A stretch of DNA of 64,000 bases, from NCBI GenBank assembly GCA_964454975.1, contig CAYVVD010000014.1:27104-91103 (forward strand). Direction: 5' to 3'. Of the stretch, positions 56,501 to 64,000 are shown one piece after another. The notes below the pieces were generated by a model. That model was given only the letters and a program-made list of their open reading frames with translations, searched no databases and was not told the DNA's origin. This DNA is from CAYVVD01 sp964454975 (lineage in GTDB: Bacteria; Bacteroidota; Ignavibacteria; Kapaibacteriales; UBA2268). Numbering within the stretch: position 1 is the first letter of the stretch; each line of letters begins with the position of its first letter. A program made the position numbers and the translations under genes.

Positions 56501-59500
56501 TTACTTAATCAACTCTGCTTTCTTGAATTCGATTTTGAAGAACTTGCTTAAGAGTTTCTTCATCACATCAAGTACGAGCACGTATATATGGTAAGCACTG
56601 GGGATTACCCACATTGTAAGCACAGTTGATACTATTAGCCCGCCGATACTTACGATACCAAGCGGCTGACGTATTTCAAATCCTGCATCTCCGATTCCGA
56701 GCGCCATTGGCAGCATACCAAGTATAATGGCGAGAGTTGCCATGATAATGGGCTTTAACTTCACACCGCCTGCTTCAATAAGTGCTTTTCTTACGTCCCA
56801 TCCTTCCTCTCGGATTAACTTGTTAGCATAGTCGAGAAGCAGTATCGCGTTATTCACTACTATACCGATGAGCATGATAATTCCCATAAATGAAGTAATG
56901 CCCCAATTTGTGCCGGTGTAGTACATTAAAATAAACACCCCGATAAGCGCCAGGAAGAATGTTTGAAGAATGATTAATGGTTGTATGAAGCTCTCAAGTA
57001 TTGCAGCAAGGAGCATGTAAGTAAGTATAAAAGCGAGGAAAATAGCCGTCATAAAGTCAATAGCCATCTCTTGCTGTAATTGTGCCATACCGCTCCACCG
57101 GATACCGTATCCTTCAGGTAAATCGGTTTCAGCAATAATTCTGTTTACTTCTTCAATCACATCGCCTGGAGGTATTCCAGGAGCACTCGAGGCACTGAAT
57201 TTTATACTCAGGAATTTATCATAGTGTAAAATCTTCGTGAAACCCATGGAGAAGTCAATGTCCGCTAACTCTGAGAGCCTGTATGAGTTGTTCTTGCCTG
57301 AAATTGTGATATTGCCTACTTTCTCAGGAGTATCTACAGACTTATCATCCAATGTTACTTTTATATCGTAATCATTACCAAACTCGCTGTACTGTGAAGA
57401 AACCATGCCTTCGATTGAAGAACGGAGAGTAAACGCCAGGTCCATTACTGTAAGCCCTGCTTCGGCGAGTTTGTTCCTGTCGGGGTAAATTGTAATTTCA
57501 GGCTTGCCTGATTTTGAGCTGTTGTCAAGATTGGCAATACCTTCAATCCCCCTGAACTGAGCCATAAGATTTACTTTTAGTTCCTCAAGTTTTTCGAGTT
57601 CCTGGCCAACTAAAAAGAATTCAATTGGAGCGCCCTGGGGGCCACCTCCGTCGAGAGGGTCAACCTTGATTTTTGCGTTTGGCACTGACGCAAGGTCTTC
57701 TGTCAGAACCTGAATCATCTCATACAAACCACGCGAGCGTTTTTCCCTGTCCACCATGTGAACTTCAAGCAAAGAGAGATTTGTACCAAGGTCAAGGTCG
57801 TTTAACTTGCCAACGTTTGCAACCATGTGGGTAACTTCTTCATACTTTGCTATCCGTTCTTGTATTTCAGAGAGTATATAGCTCGTTTCATCAAGGTTAT
57901 AACCGATAGGCAGTTCTACTTCCACTTTTATCTGCCCGTTGTCAGGTGTCGGGATAAATTCGAATCCGAGCTGTGAGGCAAATGTTGCGGCTGACCAGAA
58001 CAATACCACGAATGAAAGAAGAACTATCAAAATGCTGACTACCCAGAATTTCAAAGTATATTCAAGCGATTTCTGATAAAGCCCTGCCCAGAAACGTTCA
58101 ATTCCATTTACAAATCTTGTTATTGGGCCCGACTTAGCCTGAGCAGGCAGGAGAATAGAAGCTAAAAGAGGTGTAAGTGAAAATGACATGAAGAGCGAGA
58201 ACAATGTTGAAAAAGTTGCAGTAAGAGCAAGGTCGCGTATAAACAAGCCTACCATCGAGGACATATTTGCAAGCGGCAGGAACACTGCTACGTTTGTCAG
58301 GGTGGCAGCAACCACAGCAACTACAACTTCGCGAGTACCGTCATATGCAGCATAGTTATTAGATTTGCCCATGTTTTTGTGGCGAAAAATATTTTCCAGC
58401 ACAACAACCGAGTTCGATACAAGCACACCCACCGAGACAGAGATTCCCATCAGCGACATAGTATTCATAGTCATATCAACAATCTGCATTGCAAGGAATG
58501 TGGACACAATTGATGTTGGCATAGAAAGTACAACAATTAGTGTCGAGCGAAGGTCACCAATGAACAGCAGGAGAATAATTGATGTAAATAATATTCCAAG
58601 TGTGATATTGCCTATTGTATCGCTAACAATACTCTCAGTCCAATAGGAGGTATCATTAACGACGTCCAGGTTGACACCCTCAGGCAGATTTTGTTCAAGT
58701 TCTTCGATGATTACCTGTACATCTTTTGAAATGTTTACGGCATTACCATCAGAGCTTTTAATTATACTTAGCCTTACTACATTCTCGTCCAGGCTTTTTG
58801 TTTTATTATCAAAGAAAATAGCCCTCTCCCGGATATTCTTACCGGCATCGTCGATAGTGGCAATCTGCCTTAACTTTTTAGTTTCTCCTGAAACGGGCAC
58901 TTCAATTTCCCTAAGCTCATCAAGAGATTTATACTTGCCTTGCAAGCGCACTGTAAGCTCCTGATCGCTTACTTTCAGGTAGCCGCCAGGCAAATCCATA
59001 TTATTGGCATTAAGAATCTGGAGTAATTGGGGGAGAGATATATTATTTTCGTAAACTATTTTGTTGCTAAGATTAATGTGTATTTCCCTTTCCTGGCCGC
59101 CAACAACCTTTACGAGGCCTACACCCTTAACTTGAGCGAACCTGTCTTTTAGACGCTTATCAGCTAATTCGAAAAGTTCGATTGGTGTTTTGTCACCGCT
59201 CAGGATAATGTCAATTACCGGGAATGCCTGGAGATCAACCTTATCAACGAGCGGCAGTTCAGCATCGTCGGGAAGTTGGTTTACAATTTGGTCAACCTTT
59301 GCTTTTACTTCCTGAAAGGCGACATTCACATCCTTTGATAATTTAAACTCCATCATAATGATAGATACGCCATCTAGCGAAAAAGACTGCATACTTCTGA
59401 TTTCGCTAACCGTAGCAACAATGTCCTCTATCTTTTTGGTAACCTGTGTTTCGATTTCCTTAGGCCCTGCACCGGGATAAATTGTAGAAATTGTAACATA

Positions 59501-59656
59501 GGGAATCTCCACTTCGGGCATGTCATTCAGGTTTAATCCCTTTCCCGGGATTAATCCGAACAACCCGTTGAAGGCAATCATGCCAAATATGATAAAGACC
59601 ATAATTGTCATGGTTGTTAACACAGGGCGGTTAATTGATAACTTCGCAAGAAGCAT
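56501..59656 (-). CDS. RND efflux pump inner-membrane transporter (HAE family) lacking canonical proton-relay residues
   Basis: 1,051 residues with the AcrB-type plan: TM1 (PVLTTMTIMVFIIFGMIAF), two large periplasmic loops (about 35-340 and 560-870) and 12 helices. Family blocks include YPGAGPKEIETQVTKKIE, LSMPTSIVSTFLAM and the TM10-TM12 region. At the proton-relay site, AcrB GLLVDDAIVVVEN corresponds here to GVLVSNSVVVLEN, so both aspartates are Ser414 and Asn415. AcrB Lys940 in TM10 corresponds to Asn935 in GIVVNNAILLLDYAN. It must be energised differently or is altered. It starts within a TAATG overlap with the adaptor gene, which carries its ribosome-binding site (GGAGGG). Confidence 0.93.
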   Translation of the reverse strand: MLLAKLSINRPVLTTMTIMVFIIFGMIAFNGLFGLIPGKGLNLNDMPEVEIPYVTISTIYPGAGPKEIETQVTKKIEDIVATVSEIRSMQSFSLDGVSIIMMEFKLSKDVNVAFQEVKAKVDQIVNQLPDDAELPLVDKVDLQAFPVIDIILSGDKTPIELFELADKRLKDRFAQVKGVGLVKVVGGQEREIHINLSNKIVYENNISLPQLLQILNANNMDLPGGYLKVSDQELTVRLQGKYKSLDELREIEVPVSGETKKLRQIATIDDAGKNIRERAIFFDNKTKSLDENVVRLSIIKSSDGNAVNISKDVQVIIEELEQNLPEGVNLDVVNDTSYWTESIVSDTIGNITLGILFTSIILLLFIGDLRSTLIVVLSMPTSIVSTFLAMQIVDMTMNTMSLMGISVSVGVLVSNSVVVLENIFRHKNMGKSNNYAAYDGTREVVVAVVAATLTNVAVFLPLANMSSMVGLFIRDLALTATFSTLFSLFMSFSLTPLLASILLPAQAKSGPITRFVNGIERFWAGLYQKSLEYTLKFWVVSILIVLLSFVVLFWSAATFASQLGFEFIPTPDNGQIKVEVELPIGYNLDETSYILSEIQERIAKYEEVTHMVANVGKLNDLDLGTNLSLLEVHMVDREKRSRGLYEMIQVLTEDLASVPNAKIKVDPLDGGGPQGAPIEFFLVGQELEKLEELKVNLMAQFRGIEGIANLDNSSKSGKPEITIYPDRNKLAEAGLTVMDLAFTLRSSIEGMVSSQYSEFGNDYDIKVTLDDKSVDTPEKVGNITISGKNNSYRLSELADIDFSMGFTKILHYDKFLSIKFSASSAPGIPPGDVIEEVNRIIAETDLPEGYGIRWSGMAQLQQEMAIDFMTAIFLAFILTYMLLAAILESFIQPLIILQTFFLALIGVFILMYYTGTNWGITSFMGIIMLIGIVVNNAILLLDYANKLIREEGWDVRKALIEAGGVKLKPIIMATLAIILGMLPMALGIGDAGFEIRQPLGIVSIGGLIVSTVLTMWVIPSAYHIYVLVLDVMKKLLSKFFKIEFKKAELIK

Positions 59657-60726
59657 TATTTCCCTCCTGTGTTTAAGATTTTGACCTTTGTGCCGTTATT
59701 CAAAAGCGTTGAGCCTTCAGTTATAAGCATCTCACCGGAACGCAAACCTTCACGTACTTCGAATGAAATCCCGCTAACATTGCCTGTAGAAATCAACTTT
59801 TTAACTGCCTTGTCATTCTCAGCTACATAGATATAACTTTTCCCTGCTTCAGTGACTATAAGATTCTGGGGAACAACAATAGCCGAATCATTGGAATATA
59901 TTATAACATCAAGGTCTATGGTTGTACCGCTTTTCAATTCCCTCTTGGGATTTGGGAAAGATATTTCAACCTGGAAGGCGTTTCTTTTTTCATCCATAGC
60001 AAGTGCAATATCGCTTATTGTTCCGGAATATGTGCCGCCGTTCCACCTGCCAATTGCCTTCATGCCTTTTTTGATATACTGGATTTCATCTCCGGATACC
60101 CATACTTTAGCAATCATTCTTTCAAGTTGCGATACTTTGAAAAGGGGCACAGGCTGACCGGGCATATTGCTCACAATCATATCGCCTTCACGTACATATA
60201 TCTCGACAATAGTACCGCTGATTGGAGATTCGACAAAAAGAGCCTGTTTAATTGATTCGAAGTTCCTTTTGTTTACAAGATACTCCGTTTCCACGCCGTC
60301 ATATTGCATTTGTGAAATTTCGCCTGCTTCAAGCAGGTTCTTCATCCGATTGTAATTCTTTTGTGAAATTTCGAATGCTGCTTTTGCCTGTTCGTACTGC
60401 ATGCTTGGAATATCAAGCGGAAATTCAACTACTACCTTGCCGGCTTTTACAAAATCACCAACACGATTGTTGATTTTCAATACTTTATCGCCAATACTGG
60501 AGCCCCTTACAGACTCTTTGTGGCCTTCCAGCTTCGCAAAGAAAGTTAGTTTCTTTTCAAAACGCTTAGTTTTAATTTCTTTTACTTTTACCGGCACACC
60601 TTCTTCGTTCCTGATTGATTCCATAGTTTTCTTTGGTTCTTCCTCTTCTTTCATACACGAAGAAATAAATAGTGCCAACACCAGTAGAATTACAAATGGT
60701 TTGATTTTAACTGCTTTTAATAACAT
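59656..60726 (-). CDS. RND membrane-fusion lipoprotein (HlyD/AcrA-like adaptor)
   Basis: 356 residues with a lipoprotein signal (VILLVLALFISSC, Cys24), so it is anchored in the periplasm as AcrA is. The order is a lipoyl half (KLEGHKESVRGSSIGDKVLKI), a short helical hairpin (about 110-145, YEQAKAAFEISQKNYNRMKNLLEAGEISQMQYDG), the second lipoyl half (ESPISGTIVEIYVREGDMI), then barrel and membrane-proximal domains (LKSGTTIDLDVIIY, LRSGEMLITEGSTLLNNG). An acidic KEEEEPKK linker follows the lipid site. It is the middle gene of the tolC-adaptor-RND operon. Confidence 0.92.
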   Translation of the reverse strand: MLLKAVKIKPFVILLVLALFISSCMKEEEEPKKTMESIRNEEGVPVKVKEIKTKRFEKKLTFFAKLEGHKESVRGSSIGDKVLKINNRVGDFVKAGKVVVEFPLDIPSMQYEQAKAAFEISQKNYNRMKNLLEAGEISQMQYDGVETEYLVNKRNFESIKQALFVESPISGTIVEIYVREGDMIVSNMPGQPVPLFKVSQLERMIAKVWVSGDEIQYIKKGMKAIGRWNGGTYSGTISDIALAMDEKRNAFQVEISFPNPKRELKSGTTIDLDVIIYSNDSAIVVPQNLIVTEAGKSYIYVAENDKAVKKLISTGNVSGISFEVREGLRSGEMLITEGSTLLNNGTKVKILNTGGK

Positions 60727-60749
60727 TAGAATTTATCCCTTTTAAATGA

Positions 60750-62171
60750 TTAATTTTCCTGTTTAAAGTTGAGATACTCGCCTTTCACATTTCCAAGGAG
60801 CTGCTCAAGCTGAGCTACGGTAACCATATAGCTGTAAATGGATTCCAGCCTGTTTGTACGAGCTTCCTGTAAATCAATATCCGCGTTTTTTATTTCAAGC
60901 TGTGTTCCCGTACCTTCATCATACCTGATGGTTGCAAGTTTATATGCTCTTTCTGCAAGTTGTACATTTCGGGATTGAGCGTCGAGTGTAACGCTGACAC
61001 GCTCAAGTTCCAGAAGCTTTTCTTTAATTTGCATCTTGATAGCATCTTTCAACTGCCTGAGTTGTTCTTCTGTTTGCTGATAGACAAGTGTGGATTGTTG
61101 CACTTTGTTGGATGTTCTTCCACCACTAAATAAGTTAATAGTGAAATTTAAGCCAATCATGGCTGAATTGTAATTCTGAAAATTAAAATCATCAGCAGTT
61201 CCACCTAAGGTATAGTTAGCGAAACCTGCAATCGTGGGCCAGTATTCAGATACATCCAGTTCAATTATTGCTTTGTCAACTTCTTTTTTTAGTTCCAATG
61301 TTTTGATGTCAAAGTTCTTCTCAAGTGCGTGGTTGACAAGTTCATCTTTGTTTGCTCCTGAAAACTCATCATATTGGAGTTCGCCAGCGATCTCGATTTC
61401 ATCAAGGGGACTTATGCCAATCGTCATCTTCAGGCCATCCATTGCTGCCTTTAGTGAATTTTCCAATTGAATTATAACTGGTTTTAGGTTTTCAACTTGT
61501 ACTTCTGCCTGTAGTTCAGTAAATTCTGAAATTAATCCTTCAGACTTCATAGCTTTGACACTATTGAGGTTTTCTTCAGCATTCTTAAGCCTGTCGTTTA
61601 ATATGTCAAGCCTTTCTCTGAGATAAAGCACTCCATAAAATGCTTGTTTAACACCGAGCACTGTGTAGGCAATTTTGCCTCTCATTGCTTCCTCAGATGT
61701 TTGCTCGTAAATCTTTGAAGCTCCGATCCCCTCGAAAACAGCAGAGCTGAAAATTATCTGTGTTAACTCAGCCTTTGCTTCGTAATTATTGCTTAGTACA
61801 AAAGACTGAAGGACATTTTCGATTGGCAGGTACTTTGAATTATCTTCGGGAATGATGTTTTCATCAAACAGAACCTGATATGTAGAATTATTAAGCAAGG
61901 CAACGAAGTCCGGAAAAGCCATCTTTGGCTTTTCAAGGAAATGATAGTACATTCCGCTAACATCAACGCTTGGCAAGGCATATCCAAATGCTTCGTCAAC
62001 CCTGGCTTTTGATTTTTCGACCTCTATCCTGGCAATCTTAATTTCAGGATTATTTGCAAGAGCAATTTTAATTGCATCATCGAGAGTCAGAACTTTTTGC
62101 TGCGCATGAAGGCCTGAATACCCGAGAACCATTGCAAGAAAAATGAGAAAAAGCCACTTTTTGATATTCAT
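60750..62171 (-). CDS. TolC family outer-membrane efflux protein
   Basis: 473 residues with signal peptide (MNIKKWLFLIFLAMVLGYSGLHAQ). TolC halves: VLTLDDAIKIALANNPEIKIARIEVEKSKARVDEAFGYALPSVDVSG, then KNFDIKTLELKKEVDKAIIELDVSEYWPTIAGFANY, and the last repeat LAERAYKLATIRYDEGTGTQLEIKNADIDLQEA. It is 23 bp upstream of the adaptor and 4 bp downstream of the TetR gene. It is only distantly similar to the TolC of the ABC exporter at 48.9 kb, so the two systems have their own ducts. Confidence 0.93.
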   Translation of the reverse strand: MNIKKWLFLIFLAMVLGYSGLHAQQKVLTLDDAIKIALANNPEIKIARIEVEKSKARVDEAFGYALPSVDVSGMYYHFLEKPKMAFPDFVALLNNSTYQVLFDENIIPEDNSKYLPIENVLQSFVLSNNYEAKAELTQIIFSSAVFEGIGASKIYEQTSEEAMRGKIAYTVLGVKQAFYGVLYLRERLDILNDRLKNAEENLNSVKAMKSEGLISEFTELQAEVQVENLKPVIIQLENSLKAAMDGLKMTIGISPLDEIEIAGELQYDEFSGANKDELVNHALEKNFDIKTLELKKEVDKAIIELDVSEYWPTIAGFANYTLGGTADDFNFQNYNSAMIGLNFTINLFSGGRTSNKVQQSTLVYQQTEEQLRQLKDAIKMQIKEKLLELERVSVTLDAQSRNVQLAERAYKLATIRYDEGTGTQLEIKNADIDLQEARTNRLESIYSYMVTVAQLEQLLGNVKGEYLNFKQEN

Positions 62172-62175
62172 AATC

Positions 62176-62817
62176 TTAACCTGTTGTGAGTAGTTTGTTT
62201 CTTATTTGATTCATATAATGTTCGTTTGATTGTTCTGTCAGAATGCCTGTGAACAGGACATCATAAATACTAATTATAACATCGCTTGTAGTCAACGGCA
62301 ATTCTGAGATAAGTTCCGGTGAGAGAAGCCTGTTAAAAACATGGTAATGAATAAGGTAGAGCAGTTCCTGATTGAAGTCCTTTTTAAATACTCCCTTTTT
62401 AACTCCATATTCGTAAATTTGAATAAAGTAATCTCTCATCTCACATTCGCGGAAGTTTTTTATCTTTTCCCATGCGAGAGGAACAGAAGACTGTATATCC
62501 ATAAAGAATTCCCTGGTGAAAACACGGGAAGTTTCTAAGTTCAGCCTCATCATTTCAAGCATTGACTCCCAGAAATCAACATCATCCCCATTAAAAAACT
62601 TAAGGACAATTTCATCTGCCCTTTTTTTAATTTTATCCATTGTATTTTCGATTACCGAGAGAAAAAGTTTCTCTTTGGAGGAAAAATTTTCGTAAAGTGT
62701 TCTTTTGCTAACTCCGATTTTCCTGGCAAGGTCATCCGTCCTTACGCTTCTATAGCCATAACGTGCAAAATCGTCTGAGGCAGCATTTATAATCTTGTCT
62801 CTAATACTTAATTCCAT
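62176..62817 (-). CDS. TetR/AcrR family transcriptional regulator
   Basis: 213 residues. The N-terminal DNA-binding domain has IRDKIINAASDDFARYGYRSVRTDDLARKIGVSKRTLYENFSSKEKLF, with the helix-turn-helix at about 26-48. The C-terminal helical region is the ligand-binding and dimer part. It is the first gene of the tolC/adaptor/RND operon, the standard arrangement for a local repressor of a drug or envelope-stress pump. A palindrome lies upstream and fits autoregulation of the whole operon. Confidence 0.93.
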   Translation of the reverse strand: MELSIRDKIINAASDDFARYGYRSVRTDDLARKIGVSKRTLYENFSSKEKLFLSVIENTMDKIKKRADEIVLKFFNGDDVDFWESMLEMMRLNLETSRVFTREFFMDIQSSVPLAWEKIKNFRECEMRDYFIQIYEYGVKKGVFKKDFNQELLYLIHYHVFNRLLSPELISELPLTTSDVIISIYDVLFTGILTEQSNEHYMNQIRNKLLTTG

Positions 62818-62848
62818 CGGTACTCATAAAACTGATAAAGTTTCCGAG

Positions 62849-62868
62849 TGCGAAATTAATGGTTCGCA
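62849..62868. promoter_or_regulatory. Probable TetR operator
   Basis: TGCGAA (62849-62854) and TTCGCA (62863-62868) form a perfect 6-bp dyad with an 8-bp spacer, 32 bp upstream of the tetR start and between the divergent tetR and purL genes. Size and place fit a TetR-family operator controlling the efflux operon. Confidence 0.5.
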
Positions 62869-62986
62869 TTCAAAAGACAAAGGAAATATTCTAAAACTGA
62901 AAAAAAAATATTCCAACAAGGGGATTAATCTCTTAAAACGTTTATTTTTGCTTAATGATTGCTGTATTAATCAAGAAGCAAATAAA

Positions 62987-64000
62987 ATGAGTAATTTATA
63001 CACCGAATTTGAAGTTAGTATAGAAACAGGCAAGGAACTTGGGCTAACGGAAGATGAGTACAATCAAGTCCTTGAGATTCTCGGCAGGAAACCAACATAC
63101 ACTGAACTTGGCGTTTATGCTGTTATGTGGAGCGAGCACTGCTCTTATAAAAATTCTATCAAACAATTGAAAACATTGCCCCGTTCCGGGGGGAAGCTGC
63201 TGGTTGAAGCAGGTGAAGAGAACGCCGGACTAGTGGATATTGGCGATGGTTACGCTATTGCATTCAAAATAGAGAGTCATAACCATCCCTCAGCTATTGA
63301 ACCTTTCCAGGGAGCAGCAACTGGAGTTGGGGGGATCTTAAGGGATATATTCACAATGGGTGCAAGGCCAATTGCTGCTTTAAATTCCCTTCGATTTGGT
63401 GAATTAGACCATCACAGAACAAAGTACCTGCTCAAAGGTGTTGTAGAGGGTATCGGCCACTATGGCAATTCATTTGGAGTGCCGACAGTTGGTGGCGAAG
63501 TATATTTCCAATCCTGTTACCAGGATAATCCTCTCATTAATGCTATGGCAGTTGGAATAGTCCATATAGATAAAACTGCTTCTGCCGCTGCACAAGGTAT
63601 TGGCAACCCGGTGTTTATTGTTGGCAGCAGTACAGGAAGGGACGGGATCCATGGGGCTTCGCTTCTCGCATCACGTGAGTTCGACGAAAAGACCAATGAT
63701 ATGCGCCCGACAGTCCAGGTTGGCGACCCGTTTGCAGAAAAATTACTTCTCGAAGCAACGCTTGAGCTGATTGAAGCCGGAGTTGTTGCCGGAATTCAGG
63801 ATATGGGAGCTGCAGGAATATCCTGCTCAACATCAGAGATGAGCGCAAAAACCGGTGTTGGAATGGACATTGATCTGGACAAAGTTCCTCTGCGCGAACA
63901 TGACATGAGCGCTTACGAGATTATGCTTTCGGAATCCCAGGAAAGAATGCTTGTTGTGATTAAAAAGGGAATGGTTGAAAAAGCTCATGAAATTTGTGAC
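62987..64000 (+). CDS. purL: Phosphoribosylformylglycinamidine synthase subunit PurL (3' truncated)
   Basis: First 338 codons of the small-type PurL, open to the window end. It makes formylglycinamidine ribonucleotide in purine synthesis together with PurQ and PurS. Markers are YTELGVYAVMWSEHCSYKNSI (H and C of the active-site region), IAFKIESHNHPSAIEPFQGAATGVGGILRDIFTMGARPIA, FGVPTVGGEVYF and VAGIQDMGAAGISCSTSEM. The ATG at 62987 gives the usual N-terminus (MSNLYTEFEVSIETGKELGL). Divergent from the tetR operon across 169 bp. Confidence 0.95.
   Translation, partial: MSNLYTEFEVSIETGKELGLTEDEYNQVLEILGRKPTYTELGVYAVMWSEHCSYKNSIKQLKTLPRSGGKLLVEAGEENAGLVDIGDGYAIAFKIESHNHPSAIEPFQGAATGVGGILRDIFTMGARPIAALNSLRFGELDHHRTKYLLKGVVEGIGHYGNSFGVPTVGGEVYFQSCYQDNPLINAMAVGIVHIDKTASAAAQGIGNPVFIVGSSTGRDGIHGASLLASREFDEKTNDMRPTVQVGDPFAEKLLLEATLELIEAGVVAGIQDMGAAGISCSTSEMSAKTGVGMDIDLDKVPLREHDMSAYEIMLSESQERMLVVIKKGMVEKAHEICD

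Overview
The window reads as AT-rich chromosome of a Gram-negative bacterium from the Bacteroidota/Ignavibacteriota/Kapaibacteriota (FCB) side of the tree. Two secreted proteins end in type IX secretion (T9SS) C-terminal sorting domains, and a DUF1501/DUF1800 pair is present. LPS genes (waaA, an LptF/G permease) show an outer membrane. A MotA/MotB stator pair suggests flagellar motility, which fits Ignavibacteria or Kapabacteria better than classical Bacteroidia. Starts are often TTG or GTG and Shine-Dalgarno sequences are weak. This placement is inference from gene content only.

Layout. 1-2.6 kb: 3' part of a surface protein joining a peptidase-MA-like end, a TolB-like propeller and an Omp85-like barrel. 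2.6-7.2 kb (minus): TPR lipoprotein, motA, motB and a REC + degenerate HD-GYP regulator, one tight operon. 7.2-18.8 kb (minus): a giant secreted YD-repeat protein, a T9SS-exported glycosidase-like protein and the DUF1501/DUF1800 pair. 18.9-22.5 kb: rpmB, mnmA and two overlapping glycosyltransferases, one with no ATG/GTG/TTG start for its full length. 22.6-28.2 kb: a decayed tract with a frameshifted K+ channel, LolA-like and outer-membrane-barrel remnants, and a lipoprotein metalloprotease gene interrupted by two in-frame stops. An intact HAD gene sits inside it.

28.4-42 kb: small unknown protein, endonuclease III, glycosyltransferase, rsmG, DUF4159 and DUF4175 proteins, HDOD protein, waaA, enoyl-CoA hydratase, phosphodiester glycosidase, NamZ-like muramidase, TPR protein and a HicB-like orphan. 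42-48.8 kb (plus): heparinase II/III protein, polysaccharide flippase, LptF/G permease, then a translationally coupled pair whose topology resembles the GldL/GldM motor of T9SS. 48.9-54.8 kb (plus): a TolC/MacA/MacB-type tripartite ABC exporter with two permeases. 55.1-56.2 kb: a Fic protein behind a 40-bp periodic array of inverted repeats. 56.5-62.8 kb (minus): TetR, TolC, lipoprotein adaptor and an RND pump that lacks the usual proton-relay residues. 63 kb to the end: 5' part of purL.

Most interesting are the 40-bp operator-like array before fic, the GldL/GldM-like pair, the clustered gene decay, the possible CTG start in a CTGA overlap, and the RND pump without its canonical charged residues. 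No mobile element, CRISPR array, rRNA or tRNA was seen.
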